A DNA stretch of 64,000 nucleotides from Vibrio marisflavi CECT 7928 (lineage in GTDB: Bacteria > Pseudomonadota > Gammaproteobacteria > Enterobacterales > Vibrionaceae). The notes under the pieces are model-generated. The model was not told the origin of the DNA. It made no database searches and saw only the letters and a program-made list of their open reading frames with translations. The stretch is from contig NZ_CAKLDM010000002.1 of NCBI RefSeq assembly GCF_921294215.1, forward strand, positions 558,001 to 622,000, in the 5' to 3' direction. Made by a program: the position numbers and the translations under genes. Of the stretch, positions 42,377 through 54,968 are shown piece by piece; positions within the stretch are counted from its first letter, which is position 1, and every line of letters starts with the position of its first letter.

Positions 42377-43018
42377 ATGTCTATTAATAATCAATGCGTA
42401 ATCGTCGGTATCGCTGGCGCTTCTGCTTCCGGTAAGAGTTTAATCGCCAACACTATTTACAATGAACTTCGCGCGAAAGTCGGCGACCACCAAATTGGTG
42501 TGATCAAAGAAGATTGTTACTACAACGATCAAAGTCACCTGAGCATGGAAGAACGAGTTAAAACTAACTATGATCATCCAAAAGCAATGGATCATGAGTT
42601 ACTTTGTTCTCACCTTGAGCAGTTGCTACAAGGAAACTCAGTCGAGTTGCCAGAGTATAGCTATGCAGAGCACACTCGAATGGCAGAAACGACTACGATG
42701 ACACCAAAGAAAGTGATCATTTTAGAAGGTATTCTACTGCTTACGGACCCGAGGCTGCGTAATTTGATGCACGCGACTGTATTTATGGATACACCTCTTG
42801 ATATCTGCTTAACTCGTCGTTTGAAGCGTGATGTAGAAGAACGCGATCGTACGATGGAGTCAGTTCTGAAACAGTACCAAGACACAGTTCGTCCAATGTT
42901 CATGCAGTTTATCGAACCTTCAAAGCAATATGCCGATATCATCGTTCCACGTGGTGGTAAAAACAGAATCGCTATCGATGTTCTAAAAGCGCATATCACA
43001 AAGTTGCTTCGATCTTAA
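42377..43018 (+). CDS. udk: Uridine kinase
   Basis: Phosphorylates uridine and cytidine to the monophosphates in the pyrimidine salvage pathway. P-loop [14 protein letters not shown], the nucleoside-binding [16 protein letters not shown] and [12 protein letters not shown] segments, and the C-terminal [17 protein letters not shown] are characteristic. 213 residues, normal length. Together with udp in this window it gives uridine breakdown and salvage. Confidence 0.96.
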   Translation: MSINNQCVIVGIAGASASGKSLIANTIYNELRAKVGDHQIGVIKEDCYYNDQSHLSMEERVKTNYDHPKAMDHELLCSHLEQLLQGNSVELPEYSYAEHTRMAETTTMTPKKVIILEGILLLTDPRLRNLMHATVFMDTPLDICLTRRLKRDVEERDRTMESVLKQYQDTVRPMFMQFIEPSKQYADIIVPRGGKNRIAIDVLKAHITKLLRS

Positions 43019-43056
43019 CGCAGTACTAACTGAGCAATCTTTATTTTTTTCTTGAT

Positions 43057-43089
43057 AAGTGGCACCTTAGGTGCCACTTTCTTTTTTTG
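43057..43089 (+). terminator. Terminator of udk
   Basis: Near-perfect hairpin AAGTGGCACC/GGTGCCACTT with a 3-base loop, followed by TCTTTTTTT. It lies in the leader of the next gene and argues against the upstream start of that ORF. Confidence 0.85.
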
Positions 43090-43118
43090 GTATCAAGAAA
43101 CTTGCAAGGAAAATGCGA

Positions 43119-45302
43119 ATGAAGAAATTGCTGCTGATCGTTGCTATTCTCATAGTTGTCGTTGCTGGAGCTATCACCGCTTTAGTCACTTTAGTCAATC
43201 CCAATCAATTCAAACCTCTCATAGTTGAACAAGTCAAAAAACAAACAGGCTTAGACTTAGTTATTCAAGGTGATATACGTTGGCAGTTTTTTCCATCGAT
43301 AGGCTTTGAGCTAGGCAAGACCGAACTGAAAAATCCGCAAGGGTTCTCAAACCCAGATATGTTTAAAGTTAATCAGGTGGGCATCAATGTTTCCGTTCTT
43401 CCTTTATTGGATAAAGAACTGAAAATAGGCAATGTGACCCTAAAAGGGGCACAGATTGATGTAGAAACATTAAAGGATGGCTCAAAAAACATTGATGCTT
43501 TGCTAAGCGGCAATAAGGCCGATACTAATAGCGAGACGTCTAAACCAGCTCAGACTGATGCTTTCACTCAAGTACAAAGTAGTAAAGTTGATAGCTCAAC
43601 TCAGAAAAATACAGCCGCTGAGAGTTCAGATAAATGGTCGATTGACCTTGAAGGTGTAACCATTGAAAACGCTACGCTGCAAATGACCGATAAGCAAACT
43701 GGAAACTTTACCAAGCTTTCTGATATGTCACTCAACCTTTCGGGATTTGCGGCAAATCAGTGGACAAAAGCAACCTTCTCTGCAAACGGACAAAATAATC
43801 AACAAACCTTTACTTCTAAGGGGAGTTTAGAGTTTAAGTTATCAAAAGATTTTTCTCAGTATGAACTCAGAGATGTATCGATTACTAGCAGTTTTAAGGC
43901 TCCTGATATAGAAGTGGATAAAGTTCACTTGGGGCTAAACACTTTCCAACTTGATAAAGAAAACAAGCTAAATTATGCCGTAGATGGTAAAGCTTCCGGA
44001 GTGTCATTCGCTATTAAGGGAGATGGAATTTTAAGTGTTGACCATACTCTTACTACAGTGGCGTTGAGCAACTTCACTTTGAAAGGGGATTTAGAGGGGA
44101 AATCGCTACCTGAATCGCCAATGAAGTTGGATATTTCTACCGCGCTGAGCTTCGATCTTGAGAAGAAACATTTAACTCTTCAGCTAGAAAAATTGCAAGC
44201 CAATGCATTGGAGCTAGATGGGTCATCAGATGTAACACTGTCTACTATACCTAAGATTCGTTTTGATCTTCATAGCCCAGACATCAATCTAGATGAATTT
44301 CTCAAAGTACAAGAGAAGCCTCAACCTGAGGCATCTCCGGTAAGTGATAAGCAAACTGGTTCCAATCCAAACAGCTCTGTAGATCAAAGTACAAAAAAGT
44401 CTACAGCGGAAGTTGAGCCTGATCTTTCAGCACTAAAATTGCTAGACGTTGCGGGAAAGATAGCAATCGATAAATTTCAAATGCAAAACGCCAAAATGCA
44501 AAATGTTAAGGCGAGCATTTCAGTGAAAGATGGCATTGCAAAGCTGACTTCCTTTACCTCGAACTTATACGATGGAAAAATTTCGGCAAACGCCATTTTG
44601 GACGCTCGTAAGTCGCCAGCAAGTTACAAAATCACTAGTAAGGTTGCGGGTGTTAAAGTCCAGCCACTCCTCAAAGATGTAATGGACAACGACAAACTAG
44701 AAGGTGTCGGGAACATTGAGTTAAACCTACATGGTAAGGGATTAACACCAACGGGGATTAAAAAGAATGTCGCGGGTACGATTGCTATTAAGTTCACTGA
44801 TGGTGCAGTGAATGGAATTAACGTCGCGCAACTTATCCGTACTAACTACGCCAAGTTCAAAGGACAGCCAGTTGAAAATACAAACGAGCCGCAAAAAACG
44901 GATTTCAGCTCAATGCAGGCGACTATCAAGTTAGCGAATGGCGTTGCAAAAACGGATGACTTAAGTGCTAAGTCGCCGCTTCTTCGTGTACATGGTCAGG
45001 GTTCAGCTAACTATATCAATGAAACGGTCGATATGGTGATTCGAACTTCTATCGTAGGCTCTTTGAAAGGTCAAGGTGGGCAAAGCATCAATGAACTTAA
45101 AGATGTGACCATACCGGTTAAGATTACTGGTAGCTGGTCAGATCCGAAGTACAAAGTTGTTTTAGACAATGCTTTAAAACAAAAAGCTAAAAATGAGTTA
45201 GAAAAAGGTATCGATAAGTTAAATAAAAAGCTTGGCGATAAAATTAATAATGAAAAGACAAAGCAAGCCGTAGATAAATTATTAAACAATTTATTTAAGT
45301 AA
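43119..45302 (+). CDS. asmA: AsmA-family protein
   Basis: A 727-residue envelope protein with an N-terminal membrane anchor (MKKLLLIVAILIVVVAGAI) and a periplasmic AsmA domain. PLIVEQVKKQTGLDLVIQGDI at the start, repeated beta-strand stretches and the C-terminal GLTPTGIKKNVAGTIAIKFTDGAVNGINV are family-typical. AsmA-like proteins are implicated in outer-membrane assembly and phospholipid transport. Two Ser/Thr/Gln-rich linkers (near residues 145-175 and 400-440) are low complexity. I use the ATG at 43119 with AAGGA upstream; an ATG at 43113 is also possible. Confidence 0.9.
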   Translation: MKKLLLIVAILIVVVAGAITALVTLVNPNQFKPLIVEQVKKQTGLDLVIQGDIRWQFFPSIGFELGKTELKNPQGFSNPDMFKVNQVGINVSVLPLLDKELKIGNVTLKGAQIDVETLKDGSKNIDALLSGNKADTNSETSKPAQTDAFTQVQSSKVDSSTQKNTAAESSDKWSIDLEGVTIENATLQMTDKQTGNFTKLSDMSLNLSGFAANQWTKATFSANGQNNQQTFTSKGSLEFKLSKDFSQYELRDVSITSSFKAPDIEVDKVHLGLNTFQLDKENKLNYAVDGKASGVSFAIKGDGILSVDHTLTTVALSNFTLKGDLEGKSLPESPMKLDISTALSFDLEKKHLTLQLEKLQANALELDGSSDVTLSTIPKIRFDLHSPDINLDEFLKVQEKPQPEASPVSDKQTGSNPNSSVDQSTKKSTAEVEPDLSALKLLDVAGKIAIDKFQMQNAKMQNVKASISVKDGIAKLTSFTSNLYDGKISANAILDARKSPASYKITSKVAGVKVQPLLKDVMDNDKLEGVGNIELNLHGKGLTPTGIKKNVAGTIAIKFTDGAVNGINVAQLIRTNYAKFKGQPVENTNEPQKTDFSSMQATIKLANGVAKTDDLSAKSPLLRVHGQGSANYINETVDMVIRTSIVGSLKGQGGQSINELKDVTIPVKITGSWSDPKYKVVLDNALKQKAKNELEKGIDKLNKKLGDKINNEKTKQAVDKLLNNLFK

Positions 45303-45308
45303 ATATGT

Positions 45309-45335
45309 AGGCTCGGCAATTATATTGTCGAGCCT
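45309..45335 (+). terminator. Stem-loop after asmA
   Basis: AGGCTCG/CGAGCCT stem extended internally by CAAT/ATTG across a wobble pair; the following stretch ATATATTA is T-poor, so termination strength is uncertain. Confidence 0.6.
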
Positions 45336-45880
45336 ATATATTATGAAACAACACGCCCACCTATCATCACAGATCAATGTAATATTTATGATGTCCAAAT
45401 GTTACGTAAATTATTTGATCTGAATCCCATCCTATTAGCCAAAAATTAACCAGTTTTTTTGATCTGCCACAAATGTTTGTCAACTATTTTTCTAATTCTG
45501 CTCGAAACTGGGTGTTGGATGAAATTTGCCCAAATCGGAAATCGCTCATGACAAATACATTTTGGCAACGAAATTTATATTTTGTAACAAATTAATTTGA
45601 TCATGATCATGTTTGTTTATTTTATGAGCTGCAATTTAATATGAATGCAGATTCATAACTCAGCAAATTTTTTGAGAATAAAGGGGTAAAATTGAAATGA
45701 AAGTATTCATTTTTTGAGACTTTAATCACCTTATCAATAGGGGTATCTTGGTATCGAGCCGATAAAGAATGAGTGCTGGTATCTATATTTTAATGTGTAA
45801 CTGAATGTTAACAAATTTGGTTGCCTAAGTATTTGCGCCACGAATATGTATGCTCATAGCTATGACTGAAGGGTATAGAC
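45336..45880. promoter_or_regulatory. AT-rich leader region of the atp operon
   Basis: About 545 bases with no convincing gene. Visible features are the palindrome TGATCATGATCA (near 45599-45610) and three GGTATC repeats near 45744-45782. A weak extended -10-like TATGCTCAT lies close to the atpI start. The atp promoter should be in this stretch. Confidence 0.45.
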
Positions 45881-47054
<1,174 letters not shown>

Positions 47055-47117
47055 CTGGCCAACTTAATTAACTAATTTATTTAACCTTTATTAACTATTT
47101 ATATATTGGAGTTTTCA

Positions 47118-47354
47118 ATGGATATTGTAAGTGCAGTTCTATACGTTGCTGGTGCTCTACTAATTGGTTTGGGTGCAGCAGGCGCCGCTGCCGGTATCGG
47201 TAATCTAGCTGGTAAATACTTAGAAGGTGTTGCTCGCCAACCAGACCTTACTCCTATGCTACGTACTCAATTCTTCATCATGATGGGTCTTGTTGATGCG
47301 GTTCCTATGATTGGTGTTGGTATCGGTCTATATATCATCTTTGCGGTAGCGTAA
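47118..47354 (+). CDS. atpE: F-type ATP synthase subunit c
   Basis: Proteolipid of the rotating c-ring, 78 residues. Two helices flank the ARQPD loop, and the ion-binding Asp60 sits in [15 protein letters not shown]. The residues around the site are those of proton-type rings; I do not see the Gln and Glu-Ser combination of Na+-binding rings. TTGGAG precedes the ATG. The E. coli-like sequence differs from the c-subunit I recall for Vibrio alginolyticus. Confidence 0.95.
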   Translation: MDIVSAVLYVAGALLIGLGAAGAAAGIGNLAGKYLEGVARQPDLTPMLRTQFFIMMGLVDAVPMIGVGIGLYIIFAVA

Positions 47355-47406
47355 TTTCCTCCCTCGATTCAACTAAAGAGAACCATCAGCGAAAAGAGAG
47401 GACGGG

Positions 47407-47877
47407 ATGAACTTAAATGCAACCATGTTAGGCCAGGCAATATCGTTTGTGATATTTGTCTTGCTATGTATGAAGTATGTCTGGCCGCCGCTTAGCCAAA
47501 TGCTAGAAGAGCGCCAGAAAGACGTTGCCGAAGGCCTTCGTAACACTGAAATGGCAGCTAAAGAATTAGCGCTGGCTAAAGAAAACGGTAGTCAACTTAT
47601 TGAAGATGCAAAAAAAGATGTCAGTAAGATGATTGCTCAAGGCCAGAAACGCCGTGAACAAATTATCGAAGAAGCCATTCAAGAGGCAGAAAAAGAAAAA
47701 GCCCGCATTATTGCTCAGGGTGAAGCCGAAGTAGAAAGCGAGAAGAATCGCGTTCGCCAAGAACTAAAAGACGAAATGGCTGATCTTGTTATCAATAGTG
47801 CGCAGAAACTGATCAATAAAAACTTGGATACGGATTCGAACCGTGCTCTTGTTGATCAATTGATCAAAGATATTTAG
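47407..47877 (+). CDS. atpF: F-type ATP synthase subunit b
   Basis: Peripheral-stalk subunit, 156 residues: one N-terminal helix (LGQAISFVIFVLLCMKYVWPP) followed by a long charged coiled coil (EERQKDVAEGLRNTEMAAKE and onwards) ending in the F1-binding C terminus. Length is identical to E. coli subunit b. Confidence 0.95.
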   Translation: MNLNATMLGQAISFVIFVLLCMKYVWPPLSQMLEERQKDVAEGLRNTEMAAKELALAKENGSQLIEDAKKDVSKMIAQGQKRREQIIEEAIQEAEKEKARIIAQGEAEVESEKNRVRQELKDEMADLVINSAQKLINKNLDTDSNRALVDQLIKDI

Positions 47878-47894
47878 CGCACAAGGGGAGCAAA

Positions 47895-48443
47895 ATGTCC
47901 GATTTAAAAACCATTGCTTACCCATATGCTAAGGCAGCTTTTGAGTTTGCAAAAGAAAAGCAAACTCTTGACGAGTGGCTTTCGATGCTGACAGTTGTTG
48001 TCGATGTAATCGAGCAACCGCAAGTTGCTGCCCAAGTAAAAAACCTTGAACAAGGTGGGAAAACAGAATCTGATGAATTCCTTCATTTTCTATTTTCCGT
48101 GTGCCAAGGCTTTCTCGATGATCATGTGCAAAACCTAGTAAAGGTGATGGCAGAGAACCAACGCTTAATCGCTGTGCGCGATGTACTGAGCGTTTTTGAA
48201 GAGCTAAAGAACGAAAACGACAAAATGTTAGATGCGACCGTTGTTTCCTCTGAGCCGTTGAGCGAAGAGCAACTTGAGGCGCTAACGAAATCTCTAGAGA
48301 AAAAGCTAGATAGAAAAGTTTCGTTAGTGAATGAAGTTGACAGCGAATTGGTCGGCGGCATTGTGGTCAAGGCTGGCGAACTCGTCATCGACGGTTCTTT
48401 GAAGTCTTCTATCCATCGTCTTGCAACTAGCTTGCACATGTAA
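47895..48443 (+). CDS. atpH: F-type ATP synthase subunit delta
   Basis: Links the peripheral stalk to F1. The 182 residues open with TIAYPYAKAAFEFAKE, typical of subunit delta. They end with the conserved SELVGGIVVKAGELVIDGSL and a helix SSIHRLATSL. It follows atpF by 17 bases. Confidence 0.95.
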   Translation: MSDLKTIAYPYAKAAFEFAKEKQTLDEWLSMLTVVVDVIEQPQVAAQVKNLEQGGKTESDEFLHFLFSVCQGFLDDHVQNLVKVMAENQRLIAVRDVLSVFEELKNENDKMLDATVVSSEPLSEEQLEALTKSLEKKLDRKVSLVNEVDSELVGGIVVKAGELVIDGSLKSSIHRLATSLHM

Positions 48444-48455
48444 TAGGTATTTGAA

Positions 48456-49997
48456 ATGCAATTAAATTCAACAGAAATTAGCGATTTAATCAAAGAACGA
48501 ATCGCAACCTTCGATGTGAGCAGTCAAGCCCGCAATGAAGGCACTATCGTGTCAATCAGCGACGGTATCATCACTATCAACGGCCTAGCCGACGTCATGC
48601 AAGGCGAGATGATTGAATTGCCAGGTGGCCGTTACGCACTAGCACTTAACCTTGAGCGTCACTCAGTAGGTGCGGTTGTAATGGGCCCATACGCTGATTT
48701 AAGCGAAGGCATGAAAGTAACAGGTACTGGCCGTATCCTAGAAGTTCCAGTAGGTCCTTCTCTATTAGGTCGTGTAGTAAACACGCTAGGTCAGCCAATT
48801 GATGGCAAAGGCGAAATCAAAACAGATTTATTTAACGCGGTAGAAATCATTGCTCCAGGCGTTATCGATCGTAAATCTGTAGACCAGCCAATCCAAACTG
48901 GTTATAAAGCCGTTGACTCAATGGTGCCAATCGGCCGTGGTCAGCGTGAGCTTATCATCGGTGACCGTCAGACTGGTAAAACAGCAATGGCGATCGATGC
49001 GATCATTAACCAGAAAGATTCTGGCGTTAAATGTGTATACGTTGCAATTGGTCAAAAAGCATCAACTATCGCAAACGTTGTACGCAAGCTAGAAGAGCAC
49101 GGTGCACTGGAAAACACCATTGTTGTTGTAGCATCTGCTTCTGAATCAGCAGCTCTACAATACCTAGCACCTTATGCAGGTTGTACAATGGGTGAATACT
49201 TCCGTGACCGCGGTGAAGATGCACTTATCGTATACGATGATTTGTCAAAGCAAGCTGTTGCTTACCGTCAAATCTCACTTCTTCTAAAACGTCCACCGGG
49301 CCGTGAAGCATTCCCTGGTGACGTATTCTACCTCCACTCACGTCTACTTGAGCGTGCAGCTCGTGTAAACGAAGAGTACGTAGAGCGTTTCACTAACGGT
49401 GAAGTAAAAGGTAAGACTGGTTCTTTAACAGCGCTACCTATCATCGAAACGCAAGCGGGTGACGTATCGGCGTTCGTACCGACTAACGTAATCTCGATTA
49501 CAGATGGTCAGATCTTCTTACAGACTCAGCTATTCAACGCAGGTCTACGCCCAGCTGTTGACCCAGGTATCTCGGTATCTCGTGTTGGTGGTGCTGCGCA
49601 AACTAAGATCATCAAGAAACTATCTGGTGGTATCCGTACCGCACTAGCTCAATATCGTGAATTGGCAGCGTTTGCTCAGTTCTCATCTGACCTAGATGAA
49701 GCAACTAAGAAACAGCTTGACCACGGTGAGCGTGTTACTGAATTGATGAAGCAAAAGCAATACGCACCAATGTCTGTAGCAGAGCAAGCGACTATCGTCT
49801 TCGCAGCTGAAAAAGGCTATCTAACTGGTGTTGAGTTGTCTCGAGTTGGTTCATTTGAAGAAGGTCTTCTAGCGCACGCGAAATCAAACGCGCCTGAGCT
49901 ACTTAAGACTATCAATGAGACTGGAAATTACAACGATGATATCCAAGCTCAGCTAACCAAGCTTCTAGATGATTTTGTTGCTTTGCAGTCATGGTAA
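48456..49997 (+). CDS. atpA: F-type ATP synthase subunit alpha
   Basis: Non-catalytic nucleotide-binding subunit of F1, 513 residues, same length as E. coli. Walker [29 protein letters not shown], and the signature [17 protein letters not shown] are present. It lies 12 bases after atpH. Confidence 0.97.
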   Translation: MQLNSTEISDLIKERIATFDVSSQARNEGTIVSISDGIITINGLADVMQGEMIELPGGRYALALNLERHSVGAVVMGPYADLSEGMKVTGTGRILEVPVGPSLLGRVVNTLGQPIDGKGEIKTDLFNAVEIIAPGVIDRKSVDQPIQTGYKAVDSMVPIGRGQRELIIGDRQTGKTAMAIDAIINQKDSGVKCVYVAIGQKASTIANVVRKLEEHGALENTIVVVASASESAALQYLAPYAGCTMGEYFRDRGEDALIVYDDLSKQAVAYRQISLLLKRPPGREAFPGDVFYLHSRLLERAARVNEEYVERFTNGEVKGKTGSLTALPIIETQAGDVSAFVPTNVISITDGQIFLQTQLFNAGLRPAVDPGISVSRVGGAAQTKIIKKLSGGIRTALAQYRELAAFAQFSSDLDEATKKQLDHGERVTELMKQKQYAPMSVAEQATIVFAAEKGYLTGVELSRVGSFEEGLLAHAKSNAPELLKTINETGNYNDDIQAQLTKLLDDFVALQSW

Positions 49998-50034
49998 TCG
50001 CACCAATCTCAATTAATTAAGAGGGGAGCTAACC

Positions 50035-50898
50035 ATGGCCAATACAAAAGAAATTCGCACTAAAATCTCGAGTGTAAAAAGCACTCAGAAGATCACTAGT
50101 GCAATGGAAATGGTGGCAGCCAGTAAAATGCGTAAGGTACAGGACAATATGGAAAAAGCCCGTCCTTACGCTGAAAGCATGCGCAGAGTGATTAGCCATG
50201 TTGCATCAGGCACACTCGAGTATAGCCACCCATATTTAGAAGAGCGTGAAGCCAAACGTGTGGCTTACATTATCATCTCTTCTGATAGAGGTTTGTGCGG
50301 CGGATTGAATACAAACCTGTTTAAGCAAGTGCTGAATGAAATTGCCGACTGGCGTGACAAAGGTGTAGATGTTGAAACTACACTTGTTGGTTCGAAAGCG
50401 ATCGGCTTTTTCCATAGTGCAACCAAAGTGGTCGCGCAAGCATCTGGATTGGGTGATGAACCAAAGGTTGAAGACCTACTTGGTACAGTAAACGCAATGT
50501 TGGAATCGTATAACGAAGGTCAGATTGATCGTCTTTATATCGTTTACAATGAGTTTGTGAATACCATGGTACAAAAACCTACGGTTAAGCAACTGCTGCC
50601 TTATCCAAAAGATGAACAAGACTCAAAGTCAGGAAATGCTCGTTGGGACTATATCTATGAACAAGATCCTCGAGTAATTCTAGATGACTTAGTTCATCGC
50701 TATATTGAGTCTCAAGTGTATCAAGGTACAGTTGAGAACATCGCTTGTGAACAAGCATCTAGAATGGTTGCAATGAAAGCTGCGACAGATAACGCTGGTA
50801 AGTTGATCGAAGATCTACAACTTGTCTACAACAAAGCAAGACAAGCAGCAATCACTCAAGAATTGAGTGAAATCGTGTCGGGTGCGCAAGCGGTTTAA
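50035..50898 (+). CDS. atpG: F-type ATP synthase subunit gamma
   Basis: Central rotor shaft, 287 residues. The N-terminal [20 protein letters not shown] and the C-terminal [20 protein letters not shown] form the coiled coil, and the signature [16 protein letters not shown] is intact. GGGGAGC precedes the ATG. Confidence 0.96.
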   Translation: MANTKEIRTKISSVKSTQKITSAMEMVAASKMRKVQDNMEKARPYAESMRRVISHVASGTLEYSHPYLEEREAKRVAYIIISSDRGLCGGLNTNLFKQVLNEIADWRDKGVDVETTLVGSKAIGFFHSATKVVAQASGLGDEPKVEDLLGTVNAMLESYNEGQIDRLYIVYNEFVNTMVQKPTVKQLLPYPKDEQDSKSGNARWDYIYEQDPRVILDDLVHRYIESQVYQGTVENIACEQASRMVAMKAATDNAGKLIEDLQLVYNKARQAAITQELSEIVSGAQAV

Positions 50899-50913
50899 AG
50901 ATTTCCGAGGTAA

Positions 50914-52323
<1,410 letters not shown>

Positions 52324-52338
52324 CAGCGGGGAGGTAAC

Positions 52339-52779
52339 ATGGCTATAGGTGTAAGTGAGAACACATTTGACCTTCAAATAGTCAGTGCAGAAGGGGTGAT
52401 TTTCTCTGGTCCCGCCCACGCTTTGGCAATTTCTGGTGCGGACGGTGAATTGGGTATTCGTCCTGGTCACTCGCCATTGATCAGTAAGATCAAACCAGGT
52501 GTTGCTAGCTTTGTCGCTGACTTAAAGCAACCAGAAGAAGTACTTTACGTCTCTGGTGGCTTAGTTGAAGTTCAGCCTGAAGTTGTCACTGTAATGGCTG
52601 ATACGGTATTGCATGGTGAAGAGATTGATAAAGCAAGGGCAGAGTCTGCACGTCAGATGGCTCTTGAAAACATCAACCGTCACGATGGTGATATCAACTT
52701 CGCTCAAGCACAACTAGAGCTTGCAAAAGCGCTTGCGCAGTTGCGAGTTGTTGAGCTGACAAGCCAGCGCAGAAGATAA
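52339..52779 (+). CDS. atpC: F-type ATP synthase subunit epsilon
   Basis: Regulatory subunit at the base of the rotor, 146 residues. N-terminal beta-barrel (FDLQIVSAEGVIFSG, LGIRPGHSPLIS) and C-terminal helical hairpin (DKARAESARQMALENIN ... AQAQLELAKALAQLRV). Last gene of atpIBEFHAGDC and followed by a strong terminator. Confidence 0.95.
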   Translation: MAIGVSENTFDLQIVSAEGVIFSGPAHALAISGADGELGIRPGHSPLISKIKPGVASFVADLKQPEEVLYVSGGLVEVQPEVVTVMADTVLHGEEIDKARAESARQMALENINRHDGDINFAQAQLELAKALAQLRVVELTSQRRR

Positions 52780-52797
52780 GCCTGCTTCAATACTAAA

Positions 52798-52827
52798 AAC
52801 CTCTACTTTAAGTAGAGGTTTTTTTCT
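52798..52827. terminator. Terminator between atpC and cobO (both directions)
   Basis: AACCTCTACTT/AGTAGAGGTT stem with short loop, T-run of eight on the right and A-rich left flank. Confidence 0.9.
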
Positions 52828-52856
52828 GCCTGCTATAGCAACAATGAACGACTGTT

Positions 52857-53462
52857 TTACCAGTCAACACCTTTCAAAGCTTTCACGCCTGATTCAAACG
52901 CGTGCTTAACATTCTTCACTTCTGAAACCGTATCTGCCATGTCTATAAGTTGCCTGTGCGCTGCTCGCCCAGTAATGAGTACAGACTGCATTTCAGGCCG
53001 CTTTGATAAAGCATCAACCACTTCATCAAGCTCTATATAGCCGTATGTCACCATATAGGTGAGCTCGTCGAGTAATATGACATCGATAGAGTCGTCTTGG
53101 AGCCAGTTTTGACACTTCTTCCAAACTGCTTGAGCAGCTTCGGTGTCCGTTTGCTTGTTTTGCGTTTCCCAAGTGAAGCCCGTAGCCATTACACTAAACT
53201 CAACACCTAGCTTTTCTAGTAAGTTTTTTTCTCCGTTTTCCCAAGTGCCTTTGATAAATTGTGCCACGGCACACTTTTTCTCATGACCGACAGCACGAGC
53301 AATAGTGCCAAACCCTGATGTTGATTTACCTTTCCCATTTCCAGTAATGACGAGCAGCAAGCCTTTTTCTTCTTGAGCGGCTTCGATCTTTTCATCGACT
53401 TGCTGTTTTACTTTTTGTTGGCGAGCTTTGTAGCGAGAATCTTTACTTTCTTGTGTAGACAT
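52857..53462 (-). CDS. cobO: Corrinoid adenosyltransferase (CobA/BtuR type)
   Basis: Adenosylates cob(I)alamin and cobinamide. The 201 residues show the P-loop VITGNGKGKSTSGFGT, VILLDELTYMV and the C-terminal LITGRAAHRQLIDMADTVSE typical of the family. It is convergent with the atp operon and has a terminator between. Confidence 0.95.
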   Translation of the reverse strand: MSTQESKDSRYKARQQKVKQQVDEKIEAAQEEKGLLLVITGNGKGKSTSGFGTIARAVGHEKKCAVAQFIKGTWENGEKNLLEKLGVEFSVMATGFTWETQNKQTDTEAAQAVWKKCQNWLQDDSIDVILLDELTYMVTYGYIELDEVVDALSKRPEMQSVLITGRAAHRQLIDMADTVSEVKNVKHAFESGVKALKGVDW

Positions 53463-53553
53463 TTTTTGCCCTATTCGAATTTGTTATTTGCTCACATGCT
53501 AAGTTATTCTTTGAATGACAACAAATATATTGGCTTAAAGGAGTGGTACATCA

Positions 53554-54006
53554 ATGAAAAAAATATTGGTCGTTTGTATGGGAAACATTTGCCGCTCGCC
53601 GACGGGAGAAGCGGTATTGAAAGCAAAGGCTGCTGAGCTGAATATTGATGTCGAAGTGGAGTCTGCTGGAACGATTGGCTACCACCAAGGTAACCCTCCA
53701 GATCAAAGGGCGAGAGTTGCTGCAGAAAGTCGAGGCTACTCGTTTGCAGGGATGACTGCTCGTCAGGTCACAGCAGATGATTTTGAGTATTTTGATTTGA
53801 TTCTTGCCGCTGATGAAAATAATTTGTCTGATCTTATGCGAGAGTGTCCTAGCCAGCACCAAGATAAATTGGCGCTTTTCTTGAGCTTTGGTGACAGTGA
53901 TTATCAAGAGATACCCGATCCTTACTACGGCGGAGGTGACGGATTTGAATTAGTGCTCGATCTTATCGAAAACGCCTCAGAGAATGTCCTCAAGTCTTTG
54001 AGTTAA
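53554..54006 (+). CDS. Low-molecular-weight protein-tyrosine phosphatase
   Basis: A 150-residue phosphatase with the N-terminal active-site loop VVCMGNICRSPTGEA (C-X5-R-S) and the C-terminal DPYYGG motif with the general-acid Asp. Relatives act on tyrosine-phosphorylated kinases of polysaccharide export, but no such kinase or capsule genes lie near here. It could also be an arsenate-reductase-like relative, although the DPYY motif favours phosphatase. Confidence 0.9.
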   Translation: MKKILVVCMGNICRSPTGEAVLKAKAAELNIDVEVESAGTIGYHQGNPPDQRARVAAESRGYSFAGMTARQVTADDFEYFDLILAADENNLSDLMRECPSQHQDKLALFLSFGDSDYQEIPDPYYGGGDGFELVLDLIENASENVLKSLS

Positions 54007-54009
54007 AGT

Positions 54010-54050
54010 AAAACAGGAACTCCCACTTTTTAGTCGGGAATTCCTGTTTT
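54010..54050. terminator. Terminator after the phosphatase gene (both directions)
   Basis: Long hairpin AAAACAGGAA...TTCCTGTTTT with an inner TCCC/GGGA pair, flanked by T and A runs. Confidence 0.8.
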
Positions 54051-54184
54051 ATCTTATATTGTAAGAGGCTAAGTGCTGGCTGGTCTCATAAGAGCGAGTA
54101 TGGACTATAGCCTACTTTTCTTAACTGTTGCCGATTTCTTGTACTTAGCGACAGCAGAACACTTATTTGTATTGTGCTAAAAAG

Positions 54185-54751
54185 TTACAGTTCTTCTACG
54201 TTAACTCCGACAGTAACAGCTCCTATCACTTTTCCTGAAGCTGGGTCGGTAATCGCATAGCTCACTTGTGACTGGAACATCTGAGTTGACTCATCTTCCT
54301 CAACTTCACTAATGTGATATGCGTTAGGGCCTACGCTATAGGTTTTTTGCCACTTCGCTTCATCGCCTTGCCAGTAGTCAGACGTTACAGCACTTTGAGC
54401 GACATTTAATCCTTTGTCATCCATAACAAATATTTCGGTAATTTTGCCGCCGCTTGCTTCTTGCATGCCAACAAGCTTTTTCGAAGTAGGGTTAGAAAGT
54501 TTTTCTTGAATGAGAGGCTGGTTACTGGCAGCAACTTGAGCTCGCCACTCCTTATCCAGCGCTATGATTTGGTCTTCAGTGAGGTTTTGGTTAGCGATAT
54601 TTTGCGCTTTTACGGCAGCGATTACGTCTGGATCCGATGCAATTGTTTTAACTTGCCCGTTTGCATAGCCTTTTAGCGCTTCTTCATACTCATTAGCGAT
54701 AGCATTGCAAGATAAACCTAGCGCAGCAATTAATACCAGTAAGTGTTTCAT
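54185..54751 (-). CDS. Secreted PDC/Cache-like sensor domain protein
   Basis: A 188-residue protein with a signal peptide (MKHLLVLIAALGLSCNAIA, cleavage before NEYEE). A single compact domain follows that resembles Cache/PDC sensing domains: a long helix (EALKGYANGQVKTIASDPDVIAAV), then the beta-rich KITEIFVMDDKGLNVAQS, SDYWQGDEAKWQKTYS and the ending SYAITDPASGKVIGAVTVGVNV, as in chemoreceptor dCache modules. There is no transmembrane or output domain. It probably binds a small ligand in the periplasm; the partner is unknown. Confidence 0.75.
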   Translation of the reverse strand: MKHLLVLIAALGLSCNAIANEYEEALKGYANGQVKTIASDPDVIAAVKAQNIANQNLTEDQIIALDKEWRAQVAASNQPLIQEKLSNPTSKKLVGMQEASGGKITEIFVMDDKGLNVAQSAVTSDYWQGDEAKWQKTYSVGPNAYHISEVEEDESTQMFQSQVSYAITDPASGKVIGAVTVGVNVEEL

Positions 54752-54968
54752 GTCGGGTTCCCTCTGTCATGATTCATACCAATTGGTTACTAAAAGAGCG
54801 TAGGTGACATTTTTATATATGTGAAATAAATGAATAGAATTTTGAACTAGTGTGTAAGTGATATCGGCCCATACAAACACCATGTGAAAAACATCGGTAG
54901 GCGATTAATGTCATACAGGGTAACACCCTGCTGACTATGCGGAGTTTTCTTACTTAGTAGAATAGAGA

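Noticed and set aside
45690..45720. Short frame MKVFIF ahead of the atp operon
   Set aside because: Six codons only; a leader peptide cannot be supported without conservation data.
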